This document shows positions 1 to 11,344 of a stretch of 64,000 nt of DNA, one piece after another; within the stretch, counting starts at the first letter, position 1, and each line of letters begins with the position of its first letter. The position numbers were made by a program, and so were the translations under genes. The stretch comes from Yponomeuta sedellus (taxonomy: Eukaryota; Arthropoda; Insecta; Lepidoptera; Yponomeutidae), in NCBI GenBank assembly GCA_934045075.1, contig OW203725.1, positions 17,358,269 to 17,422,268 of the forward strand, given 5' to 3'. A model generated the notes under the pieces. The model saw only the letters and a list, made by a program, of their open reading frames with translations. It searched no databases and was not told the DNA's origin.

Positions 1-152
1 CCCATGCCGGGATTCGAACCCGCAACCTCTGGCTATCCGTACCAGCGCTCTACCAATTGAGCCAATGGGCGACTCACGGCATCAGTGAAATTTCGAACCT
101 CTTTACAACATTCTCTGTATTACCATTGAATTTGAAGTAAGGATAGAAGATC
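1..152 (-). repeat. tRNA-derived SINE family A, copy 1
   Basis: Read on the minus strand, positions 2-71 resemble a tRNA, with a D-arm A box and a TTCGAATCCC B box. Flanking sequence on the acceptor side recurs in three more copies (12663-13090, 14585-14660, 15525-15682). Residue 33 of the anticodon loop is C rather than the universal U and the acceptor and T stems contain mismatches, so I read it as a SINE and not a functional tRNA gene. This copy has the uninterrupted form of the site that carries a foldback insertion in the 12.7-kb copy. Confidence 0.7.
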
Positions 153-2346
153 ATTCAATAGCTTTTTTCGGATCCTGGCGCTGACGTCGCTTGTCGGTAA
201 AATTTGTGACTAACTTATTACATTTTCTGTATAATAACGAAATTGAACCACATTTCCCTAATAGTTTATTTTTTTATAAATTAATATTAAAAAATCCAAT
301 GATTTAATCAATAAGTTATTAAGATCGAGATAACTTAATTATTTTAATCAATCTTTCGTAACCCAGTCAGCTACCGTACTTGATAATGAGTTGCTTGTGC
401 CCAATCTCACTAGTCTATGCTACTCCACGTTAGATGGCGCTAATAGAAATAATTGGGCCACACAGAAGGGGCTGGGGCGCGCGCAGACATCACTGATTAA
501 ACCGTTCGCAGATAGTAAATGTCACGGATATCCGTGGTAAATGTTTAGAAATTTTCGAAAACGATACACGAAAATATACCTCATGGATGGTTCACAGATA
601 TTTCACATTTTGCAAAATAGGTGGAAGAAATATTTTTTTTTAAGGTTTCTAGTACAAGATCGATTAAGCTATGTTGGTACATCTTTTAATTTTTATGTGA
701 TTTATTGACAAATAAGTTGCTTAAAACTTTACTAAAAACGGTACCGATTATTATGGCAGCTTTCTATAAGAACTCGTGGTCGCAGTTTGTACCCCCTAGT
801 TTTTGAATTCGCAACTTGCTGTTGAGGAACAGTCGACAGCATATCACCTTTACATTTTATAATGTCTTGGAATAATTAACTACATAAACAATAATTAACT
901 ATAGCCCTTTAAGTATAACTTCCAACTAAAACATAGATTTTAGGGTTCCGTACCAGAGGGTAAAAACGGGACCCAATTGCTAAGATGGTATGTCCGTCTG
1001 TCGGTCTGTCCCCAAGCTGAACGTAAACTCTCATGAACCGTGTAGCTACAGTTGATATTTTTATAGATGATGTACATATTTATTTAATGAAAGTCATTTC
1101 CATTTTAACCGACTTCAAAAGAGGTTATCACATCGACGCGTATGTTAATTATTTTTCACTATGTTTTCGCATTATCTTCGTCAAATCTTAACCTATTTCG
1201 ATATTTTTTTTTGTTCTACTAGGTATAGCGTCCCATTGGTCTCATTTTAATTTGGTGAAGATGTCATGAAGACTTTGAGAGATGGAGAAAAGAACTTTTC
1301 AATGGACAGCAGCAAATAAGGCCTAATGAGGCCCATTCATAAATAATATGCATATGTTTCATAAAATATAATATAAAAGCTGTCCCAGGGTAATTTGGTG
1401 ATGTTCTGATGAAGACTTTCAGAGATGGGAATTTAGAACTTCAAATTTAAGTAAAAAAAATCACTTTGTTCATCAAATACTTTCATTAAGTAGCACATTA
1501 TCTGGTGGACATTGTTACGAAGTTCATCAGCTCAAATGTAGTTCTTGAGAGGTTTTAAGTTTCTAATCTAGATAAAAATATGCCGTTTTCAGTTAACCAG
1601 AATTTAAGTCAAAATATACAATTTTACTGTCGTGGTTATTAGTTCCTTAGTCAAAAATATACTATAGGCATGCGTAGTTATAAAAGTCACAATATCTATT
1701 TAGTTTCATACGAGTTTCACAAGTCAGTCAGTGATTAAGACGGTATAAAACGAAAATATGTTTACGCAGAGGACAAATACAGCGCTGGTGCACAAAAGTG
1801 TATTTTGCATGGGCCCTGTAATTTATAATAAGCTGTCTAGTGCATTAAGAGAACTGGACTTAGGCTTGTTCAAGCACAAATAAAAAAATATATTATTTAA
1901 AAACTGCTATCATACAATAATCGAATTTCTGACTGATAATTATATTGATTAAAATAAGTATAACAATGATATACTATTTGATATTATCCCCGTGACCTCT
2001 CTTGTTTGACATTTTTACTTATTATCGCATGGAATGTTATTTTTTTTATGTTCTTGACATTTTAAATTCTTGATGTTAATATAATAGGTCAATCAAATTA
2101 AAAAAAATCCAGGAATTAATTTCCAGAAAGCTGGATATCATTTTATACCATCATTTGATCTTAAATGCGTGTAATGCGAATTCGCACGGTCCCAGGAGGT
2201 GAGCTCAACTTTTGGGGGCCAAAAAACCGCGAACTTCTCACACTTTCTTTCAGTTTTGTGCTTCTAGCTCGGAAACGGTACTTTGGACTGGAATCTTCGT
2301 TATTGCAATATTAAAGAGAGTTAAATTTTGCGTTGTATGATTGTCT
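153..2346. other. AT-rich DNA, probable usp intron, no gene seen
   Basis: No coding frame of note. It holds a 5' fragment of a lepidopteran element starting AGGGTTCCGTACC near 941-1075, followed by a segment with the common phrase AACCGACTTCAAA near 1110. Two related stretches (about 1240-1300 and 1385-1440) share a GGTGATG...GAAGACTTT..GAGATGG pattern. Otherwise featureless. Confidence 0.5.
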
Positions 2347-2615
2347 TCTTCTTCAGGCTATATTATGGAGTCCACTGCTGGACATAGCCCTCCCCTAGTG
2401 ATGACCAGAGCGGCCTGTCTTATACCATCATTGGGGGTTAATGCCCATAATCCCCACGCTGGGCATGCGGGTTGAGGATCGCAGATTGGTGGCATTGTAC
2501 TGCAGGGGGCGCTGCTGCCCACCCCCCAGTTTGTGTCCCTTAGTCACCTTTTACGACACCCGCGGGAAGAATTTGGGTTGGTGCTATTCTTAAAGCCGAA
2601 ACCACACAGCATGAT
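2347..2615 (-). repeat. Interspersed repeat family B, copy 1
   Basis: About 270 bp, with a tail reading TCCACTGCTGGACATAGCC on the plus strand and a body containing CCCATAATCCCCACGCTGGG. Near-identical copies lie at 26222-26485, 55776-56018 and 57777-57959 plus 60904-60986, with tail fragments at 50081-50170 and 56517-56552. One frame translates similarly in several copies (..NAHNPHAG..), perhaps because the family derives from the end of a longer retroelement. This copy preserves the CCCCCAATGATGG junction that Transib-2 interrupts elsewhere. Confidence 0.75.
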
Positions 2616-2829
2616 TGTCTAAAACTTTAAATTCGATTTATTGGTATAGCCGAAATCAAAAGTTGTGAACCGGAACTTATTTACGTGCAAATTTACATTT
2701 TGCGAATTTTCAAGACCATATTTCTTTGAAACTGATACTCTTACTTCTATTGAAATACCCATAAGACAAACATTGTAGAGAATAAAATTTCACATTATAC
2801 CTAAAAACTATTTTTATTTAATCTTTTCA

Positions 2830-4221
2830 GAGCACTCTCCACCAGCCTCTATACCACGTATCATGCGTCTGAACCAATTTACAAAACATTTATTCCAGTC
2901 CTCCGCAGACACCTCTTCCACGGCCTTCTCAAACGCTGCTAGCGCGTCTTCCGGCGATGAAAACTGTATCCCTTTGAGCAGATTTTTTATTTTAGGGAGT
3001 AAAAAGAAGTCACACGGGACCTAATCAGGACTGTAGGGAGGGTCTCCTAAGACTCTGATCTGTGTGGAGTCCAGGAAGTCCCTCGTTTTGATCGCAGTGT
3101 GCGCGGGCGCGTTGTCGTGGTGAAGAAGGACCCCGCGGAGCCCGTTGTTCAATCGCTTGTTGCTCAATTCAGAAAAAAACTGCTGGCAGGCATTTTGTGT
3201 TATACCATTCAGCGTTTAATGACTTTGTTTAATTTCAAAGTTACGTACATTTGAGAATTTGTAGTTGCAATACCACTCGCTAACGGTGAAGGAAAACATC
3301 GTGAGGAAACCCGCGGCCTGGTTGGCTCCGCACGTATTGACTAGTCTTTCCTGTGGGCTAGGCCGACTAAGCTGTCAGGATGGTATAGGTGCTGGGCAAG
3401 CCTACACCATCTATAAAACCATGTCCCAGGCACTACAGCGTCGGAGTGGGCCCTTCACCCATCTAGTGTGAGTGAAGATACCACTGGACGCTGTATAAAT
3501 CATCTCATTAAGTAGATGCAAAAAGGCCAATATTATTATTATTCAGCGTTGATGCTGCTTTGGTCTCAAAGTGGAATTGAAGTTAGGTACCCCGTCAAAG
3601 TGAAGAAACTATAAAAAAAATCCTGCGCTCCTCGATCGCTTCACTTTCGTAGGCGTTGGTTCATTTTGAAACAACCAAACTGTCGACTGATGCTTTGTTT
3701 CTGGATCATATTGAGAAATCCAGGATTCGTCACCTGTCACAGTGTCGTAAACGCGCCGTGACGAGCCAGCATCAAATTTTTGTAACAAATCACGGCACCA
3801 ATCCACACGGGCCTGCTTCTGAGCTTCGGTGAGGTTGTGCGGCACCCAGCGAAAAATTATTCTCCTTACGGGAAGGTGCTTGTGCAAAATCTTGTGAACA
3901 CTTCCTGAACCAATCTGCAGTGTATGCTGAATCTTTTCGTACTTAATTCGTCTGTTTTCTTGAATTATTTTTTTTACTGCCAGCAAACTTTCTTCGGTGA
4001 CAGCCGTGATAGGACGACCACTCCTTTGTTCATTCCCTCAAAGTAAGATGACCGCGTTTGAACTCGCTATACCAGCGGTAGATGGTTGTTTTTGAAGGTC
4101 CTTCATTCATAAAAGCAATTCGAAGTCGATCACATGACTCATCAGGTCTTAAGCCACATTTGAAATAGTATAAAATCATAGCACGAAAATGTTCTGAATG
4201 CCGATCCATTTTGGCTCTCAA
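2830..4221 (-). pseudogene. mariner transposase (DD34D), multiply disrupted
   Basis: Minus-strand translation begins with the mariner helix-turn-helix region (4221-4030, with the motif MDRHSEHFRAMI and later TTIYRWYSEF). It changes frame and continues at about 4020-3609 with VTGDESWI, the first catalytic Asp. It shifts frame again, is split by the SINE, and resumes with LLHHDNAPAHTA, the second Asp. The third Asp lies in a PYSPD-x-VPCDFF block with 34 residues between the second and third Asp, the mariner signature. A TAG replaces a Leu-type codon in that block. The C-terminus ends near 2830. Frameshifts and the stop make it non-functional. Confidence 0.88.
3217..3540 (+). repeat. tRNA-SINE family D, 5'-truncated, inside mariner
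   Basis: It is flanked by a perfect 10-bp target duplication ATTCAGCGTT (3207-3216 and 3541-3550) and ends in a short ATT microsatellite. The same sequence occurs at 19621-20016 (full length with tRNA-like head) and 56990-57285. The insertion postdates the mariner. Confidence 0.88.
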
Positions 4222-4729
4222 AAAATGCGGAGGGAAATTTGAAAATCGAACAGTAGTATTTCTACTTTTAAATAAATGACGTTTTCATAACAACTACTAG
4301 TGGCCAATGTCTTATACATAAAAACTATTTTTCAAAACTTTCTGAGTGGCCTGGTATAGACAACTCAACTTTCAAATTCAGTTATTATCTAAGACTATAT
4401 TTGCATGAATTCAAAATTATACTTTTTTCATTTTGCGGATTTTCCGTTAGTATGAGGTGTGAAGTCTACATTTAAGGCAATTTGAGGGTAAGGAACATTT
4501 CAATGCAACATTTTAAGGACGCGGTCAGAAAACTAGAGATTCGAAGTAGGTATTGTGAATGAAAAACAATTTTACGCAAGTGATCTTTAATTAGTACCTT
4601 AGGAAGCAATAGAAACATTAAAAATGAATGTGACATTGATAAAATATATAGATATGCAGCACAGCATTCAAGTTCCCATTTTCTTAGTTGTTGAAATTAC
4701 CCGGTTCACAACTTTTGATTTCAGATATA

Positions 4730-5267
4730 CCACTAAGCCTAATTACTTGTAAATTTCTATATTACTTGTTACTATAAATTCTTCTTAGTCTGTACCTACG
4801 CTCTACTGAGCAGTCGTGGTCTTCAAAAAAAGGCTTCATTATAGGCTAATGTTGCGTGTCTCACGATGTCTCGCCGACGTTTACAATATTTACAGAATAT
4901 TTCGTTGTATTCACTTCAAAAATAAATAATTTAATTAATAATAGTACCTACGGAACCCTTCGTGCGCAAGTCAGACTCGGACTTGGCCAGTTGATTTTTT
5001 TACTTACTATGCTTGCTTGCTAGATACCGATTTGGTACCTAATCCATAATTATACAAATTAGACATATTCATGCCTGCTCACACACTTGGTTCATTCATC
5101 GCATGGGTGCTATAAAACTATTATAACGAAGAACTAATTATTTTAGATCTTCTACAAATGTAGTTTGTTGTAGATTCAACACTAGTAATTTGTATCTTTT
5201 TACATTTACATCAGCTCTTCTAAATAGGTAGATCAGATTTCTGTTGGTAGAAAGTTAAAACAAACGC
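4730..5267. other. Intron DNA with element-E 3' fragment
   Basis: No gene seen. Positions 4944-4990 read GGAACCCTTCGTGCGC and GACTCGGACTTGGCC, the 3' end of the element whose 5' end starts at 941 and which is seen whole at 17565-18145. One possibility is a single old copy split by the mariner and the family B repeat. Confidence 0.45.
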
Positions 5268-5362
5268 AATCATTTTTCGTCCAACGAACGATTGCGCTCG
5301 GGGTGCCAGGCGACGTTGCCAAGTAGTGCGGGGTGAGTACCTAGGCGACGCGTCGTTGCCAA

Positions 5363-5376
5363 GTTGCCCTAGCAAC
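5363..5376. promoter_or_regulatory. RFX X-box-like palindrome
   Basis: GTTGCCCTAGCAAC matches the RFX consensus (GTTRCC, N0-3, GGYAAC type). A second half-site GTTGCCAAG occurs in a duplicated GGCGACG context at 5305-5360. The surrounding 5270-5410 stretch is unusually GC-rich for the region. It is probably inside a usp intron; an enhancer, an alternative promoter or chance are all possible. Confidence 0.3.
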
Positions 5377-5708
5377 ATCTCTGCATCCATCGCCGTGTGT
5401 GGGAGCGTGTTTTACTTTTGAGAGTAGGTATGTTCTGCGTAAGATTGTAAACGTAGGTAGTGGTTATATACTCTGATTGTAAGCACGTGATATGTGAGTA
5501 AGCTACCTATGCTCTGGGTATCTGCCTTAGTTAAAATTAATATAGATAGTAAATAATCTAGGAGCCCGCGCGACACATTAGCACACTAGCTAAAACGACG
5601 AGGGCTATTGTCTGTCTTTGTGTTGTCTCACCGGCCCGGCACCGGCTCGCGACTCCGGGGCCGGTCGGCGCCGCACGGTGGGCTGAGAATCACGTTTCAA
5701 AGACATAT

Positions 5709-6751
5709 GAACTTGAGTTTTCAAGTGTCACTTTTTTCTCTCGAAATAGGTTTTATTACTCATTATCATTACTATACTAAACAATGTGATGAGAGACTAT
5801 TTAGAGAGCAAACGGATGTGTAAGAATTTTTCGAAGAAAAATTTTTATGGAGCTGACATGAAAAGTGGCTATAGCTCTGGAATCGCAAGTTTGGCCGTAA
5901 TATCCTTGGAGATGAAAAAGTGCTATTTATTTGTGATTTTTCGGCATACTTTTTATAGCAGTGCCCTTTGCGATTTTTTTAAAATTAATAATGTGTATTT
6001 TATACTTAAATGACTAGTTAGACCAACTTTAGATATACCCTATACCATATGCCCTAGCCTATGAAATTAAAATTAGGCGTGTTATATATAATGTACATAT
6101 TATCCCTTTATTTTGTAAAGGGATAATATGTACATTAGACGACATTCACCAAAGTAAGAAAGGTTTTAATAAAATACCAATTTTTCAAAATATATTTTTA
6201 CTAATTGCACATTCACTGACCACGAACTGGCAGACGCCAAGTAGGACACCTACCAGTTCGCTCGACCGATGATCCCAAAAATATCGCTGGTGGTGGCTGG
6301 GTGAGGATTGCTGAGGATAGAGTAATGTGGCTTGCCCTGGGAGAGGCCTATATGCAGCAGTGGACAAATACAGGCTGATTGATTGCACATTAAATATAAA
6401 GACCGTTTCTTTATCATGAATTCCCAAAAACGTTAATATCACTTTAATAATTCGTAAAACAAGTCTTATTAATTAAACACATAATGTATATGCTCAGTTT
6501 TAATTTCATAGACTAGGGTACAGGAATATCTAACTACGCATAATCAGGACACAAAAGCATTAGAACTACTCATTTTAGTACAAAGTACACATTATAATTA
6601 TATTTTTAAAAATCGCAATACAGATTTTTCTTCGAAAAATTCTTACGCGTCCGTTTGCTCTATAAATTGTCTCTCATCACATTGTTTAGTGTAGTAATGA
6701 GTAATAAAACCTATTTCGAGAGAAAAAAGTGACACTTGAAAACTCAAGTTC
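5709..6751. repeat. Foldback element nested in Transib-1
   Basis: Arms 5709-5842 and 6624-6751 are inverted copies at roughly 90% identity by eye. Near the middle is a perfect 22-bp hairpin stem (6089-6110 with 6116-6137, 5-nt loop). The interior also carries a SINE-like insertion. No coding capacity seen. Confidence 0.7.
6214..6381 (+). repeat. SINE-like insertion with 10-bp target duplication
   Basis: It is flanked by perfect ATTGCACATT copies (6204-6213 and 6382-6391). Its 3' part reads GAGAGGCCTATATGCAGCAG followed by TGGACAAATACAGGCTGATT, a common lepidopteran SINE/LINE tail. Confidence 0.8.
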
Positions 6752-7046
6752 CTAGAGTCCCGCCGGTGCCGTCACCGGGGGTAGCAAGCAATATTTTTTC
6801 AAGTTATTTAAGCGTCTATCTTCATATTTTCACAATTAATATTAACAATAACATCATGTATGATGACTAAATCACCGAATTAGTTAATAACACCTGAGGT
6901 ATACTAGGAATTGGAGTTTGATTACCATTAGGGGTATTGTAGTTGCGTATAAATGGAAGGTAAAATATTTTATGTGCTCATTGACATTTTGTCCTGCTAA
7001 AAAAACATACTTACCCAAATCATAAAGAGAAAAATATGGAATCGCA

Positions 7047-9000
7047 AGTCTGACAACTAAACTTGACTTGTTCGTGGTTTTGAAGCAGTGTGGAAAGCTA
7101 AGCAACTACTCTACTTTGTTGGAAAAAGTTGTATCGCTATTGAACCTTCATCATCTGTCCGATGAAGATCTTGATATACTTCGAGAATTCTGTCGAAGAT
7201 TCAGTCAACAAGTTACCAAGAGATGGAAGACAGCAAATAGAAACCAGGATATTTTCAGAAAAAAATATGAAAACTGGCTCGTAATGAGTATTGACTGGCC
7301 ATGTTGTGTTGTTTCACATATTATACCAGATGGAACAGCTTCGGTATGCCAAGAAGGCATAAGTTCTTGCACTGAAGTACCATTTGGATCTTTGGGAGCA
7401 AAACAAAGGAAAAGGAGGCTACAACATGAAAGTCATGAAGACACCGATGAATCAATCTGTGTTACAATAGAAAATTTGAAGAAAGAAGGAAACGAATGTT
7501 TAGGCAAAGTAATTTAAGAAGAATCCTGAAGAAGCAGTAAAAATCTATATCGATATAGAAATGAAGAAATTAAAGAAAACTACAGTTACGCCAGAAAAAG
7601 CGCTAGGCCTTTTATTTTCTCTGGGATTATCAAAGTGGAAATATATTACACTGAGAGAGATGACAATGCGTGAGGGCTTAACAGACTTTCACCCATCGTA
7701 TTACAAGATTCAGCAAGCCAAGTCAAGCTGTTATCCTCCCGATCAGGCTTTCAATATAAATGACATCATGGCGAAACTAGATCTGCAAGCTCTGTTGAAT
7801 ATAACCATACAACAAATTTTGAAAACCTTACCAGAACTGTCTGCTTACATGGGTAAAACACTGGTTTTGTTATCCAAGTGGGGTTTCGACGGTTCATCAA
7901 ACCAAAGCAGATACAATCAAAGCATTGAAGGAGGTGAAACAGATGAATCTCTGTTTATGACAACACTTGTTCCGCTGCAGTTATCTAACGGGACTGAAGT
8001 TATATGGAAAAACCCGAAGCCATGCTCAGTTTTCTACTGTAGACCTGTACAGTTTCTTTTCGCAAAAGAAAGCGAGTCTCTCGTAAAAGAAGAAATGAAG
8101 AAAATGGAAGAGGAAATAGCTGCATTGGTGCCCTCAGAATGCAGAAATATAAAAATAAATCATGATCTAGTCATGACTATGATCGACGGAAAAGTTTGCA
8201 GTTATTTATCCGAAGCTCTTTCCAGTGCAGTTTGCTATTTATGTCTAGCAAAACCGAGCGAGATGAACAATATTGATGCAGTAATACGAAAAGAAGTAGC
8301 CAACAACATGTTAAAATTCGGCTTATCTCCGTTACATGCCCAAATTAACTGCATGGAATGTTTGCTACATATAGCATACAGACTGGAGTTGAAGACTTGG
8401 GCAGTAAGAGGAGATAAATATAAGGCTGTCATGCTGACCAAAAAGCAGTTGCTGCAAGAACGATTCCAACAGAAGCTTGGTCTTCTTGTGGACGTGGTCA
8501 AACAGAGCTCTGGAACAACGAACGATGGAAATAACGCACGAAAATTCTTCGATGACCCAAAACAGACAGCCGAGATAACAGGAGTGGATGAAGAATTGAT
8601 TAGAAGATTTGCAGTCATACTTCAAGCCATTACATCTGGTGAAGAAATAAACGTCGACAAGTACAAAGAATATGGCCGAAGTACTGCAGAAAGGTACCTG
8701 GACCAATACAGCTGGTACTATATGCCAGCTACAGTGCACAAGTTGCTAATCCATGGTGCTGAAATTATAAGGAACTCCTTGGTTCCTACTGGGATCTTAT
8801 CTGAAGAAGCATCCAAAGCTCGCAACAAAGATTTTCGATGTTAACGAGAATTTCACTCGCGAAAGAACACCAGGAAGAATTCAAACGAAGATGTCATCAA
8901 AAGGATGCTTCTCACTTCTGATCCTTTTATTTCTTCAATGCGACCAGTTATGAGGATAGCTTTAAAGAAAAAAATGAGTCAAGAAGCAGTGGATCTTTAG
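7047..9000 (+). pseudogene. RAG1-like Transib transposase, inactivated
   Basis: Two long frames cover most of the gene. Positions 7068-7517 encode the N-terminal domain (it shares a K-x2-YxxWL pattern with the intact copy at 58330-60275). Positions 7561-8844 encode 427 residues of the core. Core landmarks are KWGFDGS (first catalytic Asp, codon 7888-7890), the block WKNPKP..FYCRPVQFLFAKESE matching RAG1, MIDGKVC (second Asp, 8185-8187), CYLC (zinc cysteines), and VHKLLIHG (zinc histidines, H-x4-H). The catalytic Glu expected in SEEAxxSxNK is Lys (codon AAA, 8815-8817). A frameshift separates the two frames near 7520-7560 and another follows 8830. The C-terminal tail resumes in another frame at 8890-9000 (..LLTSDPFISSMR..). 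The long open core suggests fairly recent decay, but the Glu loss alone should abolish catalysis. Confidence 0.85.
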
Positions 9001-9863
9001 GTATTACAACGACATCATATTGAGTTCTGTAACGTCGAAAATATTGAAAGTGACACAGATTCCGAGAAAGAAACTGATTTATATGAATAATTTATATGAT
9101 TTTTGTTTGCAATATGTTATTGTAATTCTTTTATTTATATTTTTTATACATTGGTTTCTTTACTTGTCTTTTATGTACCTATTTTAATGTAAAGGATTCA
9201 TAGCTAGTATTTTATTCATGTAGTTTTAAAGGCTTATTTTTTATGTTTACATGATTTAACATTTTTAAAATGTATGTGTGTTTTAAAATGTAACTTGGAC
9301 TTATTTCATGTATCTTTGTAAATATTTTATGCTTGTGTTTTTCCTCGTGTACAATAAAGAATATTCATATCTTATTTGATTTTCATGTGTATAATTTGTT
9401 CGCCTATGACAATGTTTTAGAACAGTATTTAAGTAGTTATACTGTATGATTCTTTATAATTATAAAGAATCCTTAATTAAGGAAGGTACATAATTTGACA
9501 AACACAAAATATACGCTTAAATACCTTAAAAAAATATTTTAAATGCATTTAATTTTTTTTCGACCAAAGTCGCACGAGTGCGCCCATAGTGCAGTATGTC
9601 AAAAAATCCATAAAAATGCAGGCAATAATCGTGCTGAAGGAAATAACGGGCAAGTGTGCGATAATCAAGTTATGGCCAATTTTATAGTAACTTCCATACA
9701 TTTTTTTTAACCAAGTGGAAAAAAAGTACTTGCACAAAGGTAAACATACTGCACTTCAAATATGTTGAAAGATTAGCCTTCCTAAGTGGATTCCTGTGAA
9801 AAAAAAATAACAATTCAAAATTCGATCTCTAAGTCTAAGGGGAGCGATTTTCAGCCCACCGTG

Positions 9864-11037
9864 CGGAGGGTGAGACTCGTATTTCGTATCGGCGTCGTAG
9901 GTGTAAAAGATATAACAAATATAGTCGACGGCTTGGACGATACCATTGTTATATCTACGCGTTTTACTTTACGTGTCGTCGTGTTGAAGTCCGTGTCAGC
10001 ACTGTACCACTCACCGGGCGTAACCCGGCATCGACACCGGCACAATGGAAAAACGAAACCCGGCACCGGTGCCTGATGCCTGTGCAACGGCCATGCCGGT
10101 GTGCCGTGCCGGTCCGGGCCGATGAGTCGAAACACGCCCAATGCCGATGCCGGCGTGACGACGACGACGACGGCTCCCGGCGCGGCTCGAGCAGCAGGTC
10201 GCTAGCTGCTGCACTATAACCTCTAAGGCAGGCGGCTACCTCGTTCTTCATCAAATTTTAAAGAAAGTCTATGGTGTAATTATCTCAATTTCTGCTCAGC
10301 GTAAATCGTTTCGTAATCTTACTTTAAACAATTTAATAACTTTACTACATCGAGGGTAGCATAAATGAAAAATCAGTAAGTTTTATGGGGAATATAATTA
10401 CAGGGAAAGTACACATTACCTAAACTTAAAACATAAAGTGTGTTGAACTTATGGGTAGTATCAATCAGGGAACGTGTCAACCGGATATTCTGAGCTTCAC
10501 TTACAACAATTAATAAAATAGAAAATCAAGTTTATAAATAAAAAAAAAAAAGTTTATAAATAACCCATACCATAATATTAACCTCACACCTGCATTCCAA
10601 TGGGGTAGACAGGCACCAAGGACTGCCACTTGCCACGATCCTGACAGATTACCTTCGCTTCATCAACATTCATTAGTCGTTACATGCACTCACGTCAGTT
10701 CCGGTTACTTTTTATCTTCCATTTGCTAATACATCGTCCCTTACCGGCCCTTCCACGCACATTCGCCATGTATATTTGTTTCATCAATATTTCTTCCTTC
10801 ATCCTCTCCACATATATCACAGTACAATGAAGGTGTAGCTGATGCGTGCGTTTGCTTCTATGCAGAGTTAGCTGGCAACGGCGCATATTAAAATCATGGG
10901 CCATAATCACAGCAGAAATTGGTAAAAATATCAGCCAGCTCCCATATGGATGGACAGATATGATTTTTAATGGAATACTAAATTGATTGGAATAGTTTGT
11001 AGCAGTACCTACCTACCTCTCGATAGGATACTGGTCT
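9864..11037. other. GC-rich patch and LINE-like scraps, no gene supported
   Basis: Positions 10005-10205 are rich in GCCGG/CCGGCA runs followed by a GAC repeat tract. Frames here are arginine-rich and overlap on both strands, typical of GC-rich low complexity rather than a gene. Around 10585-10830 lies a degenerate sequence resembling 3' parts of lepidopteran LINEs or SINEs. The rest is AT-rich with nothing recognisable. Confidence 0.4.
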
Positions 11038-11298
11038 TAGGCTCTATTTCACAATGTTCAAATAAAGATAAAGATATTTATTGGGTCACAGACATCGGTA
11101 TACATGTAAAGTTAGGCTAGTTTACAGGCAAGTTCCAGATAAGCTATCCGCAACCAGGGCTGCCGTTTATTCTAAATTTAAATATTTTTTTCTATATTGT
11201 GTGTGTTTGTTTATGGCTTCAAATTTAGAACAAACAGCAGCCCTGGTTGCGGATAGCATATCCGGAACTTTATCTGCAGATTGTGAAACAGACCCTTA
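11038..11298. repeat. MITE / foldback
   Basis: The ends read TAGGCTCTATTTCACAAT and, inverted, TAAGGGTCTGTTTCACAAT. Inside, a longer inverted pair shares CTATCCGCAACCAGGGCTGC (about 11141-11185 and 11222-11266). Confidence 0.7.
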
Positions 11299-11344
11299 CC
11301 CTACCCGAAAATAACTTAAACAAAATCTTGCAGCGTTGGGAAGT

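Larger units (their letters stand above)
2645..4729 (-). mobile_element. mariner-like element, decayed, with nested SINE
   Basis: The ends are inverted repeats of 29 bp (2645-2673 and 4701-4729) that match at 27 of 29 positions; both start TATA and share GAAATCAAAAGTTGTGAACC. Between them, on the minus strand, lies a broken mariner transposase, and inside that a SINE (3217-3540) with its own target duplication. Without the SINE the element is about 1.75 kb, longer than the usual 1.3-kb mariner. The outer repeats could therefore belong to an enclosing element. Known: mariner elements insert at TA. Confidence 0.7.
5674..9863 (+). mobile_element. Transib-1: RAG1-like DNA transposon, decayed
   Basis: The termini are inverted repeats starting CACGGTGGGCTGA (5674) and its complement ending at 9863, matching at 18 of the first 20 positions. 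The first seven bases, CACGGTG, resemble the RAG heptamer CACAGTG and Transib ends. The flanking 5-mers are CGCCG (left) and CGGAG (right), only 3 of 5 alike, so a target duplication has decayed or the ends are not from one insertion event. It contains a nested foldback (5709-6751), a nested SINE (6214-6381) and a RAG1-like transposase pseudogene on the plus strand. It differs in end sequence from Transib-2, so it is a distinct family. Confidence 0.78.

Noticed and set aside
2..71. tRNA gene on the minus strand (also 12985-13056, 15546-15620)
   Set aside because: The anticodon loop lacks the invariant U33, the stems contain mismatches, and the flanks are shared among copies; these are SINE heads.
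8235..8739. Minus-strand ORFs of 124-127 codons
   Set aside because: They are antisense shadows of the RAG1-like transposase frame.
9851..10254. Overlapping arginine/histidine-rich ORFs
   Set aside because: They occur on both strands in GC-rich low-complexity DNA, with no domain.
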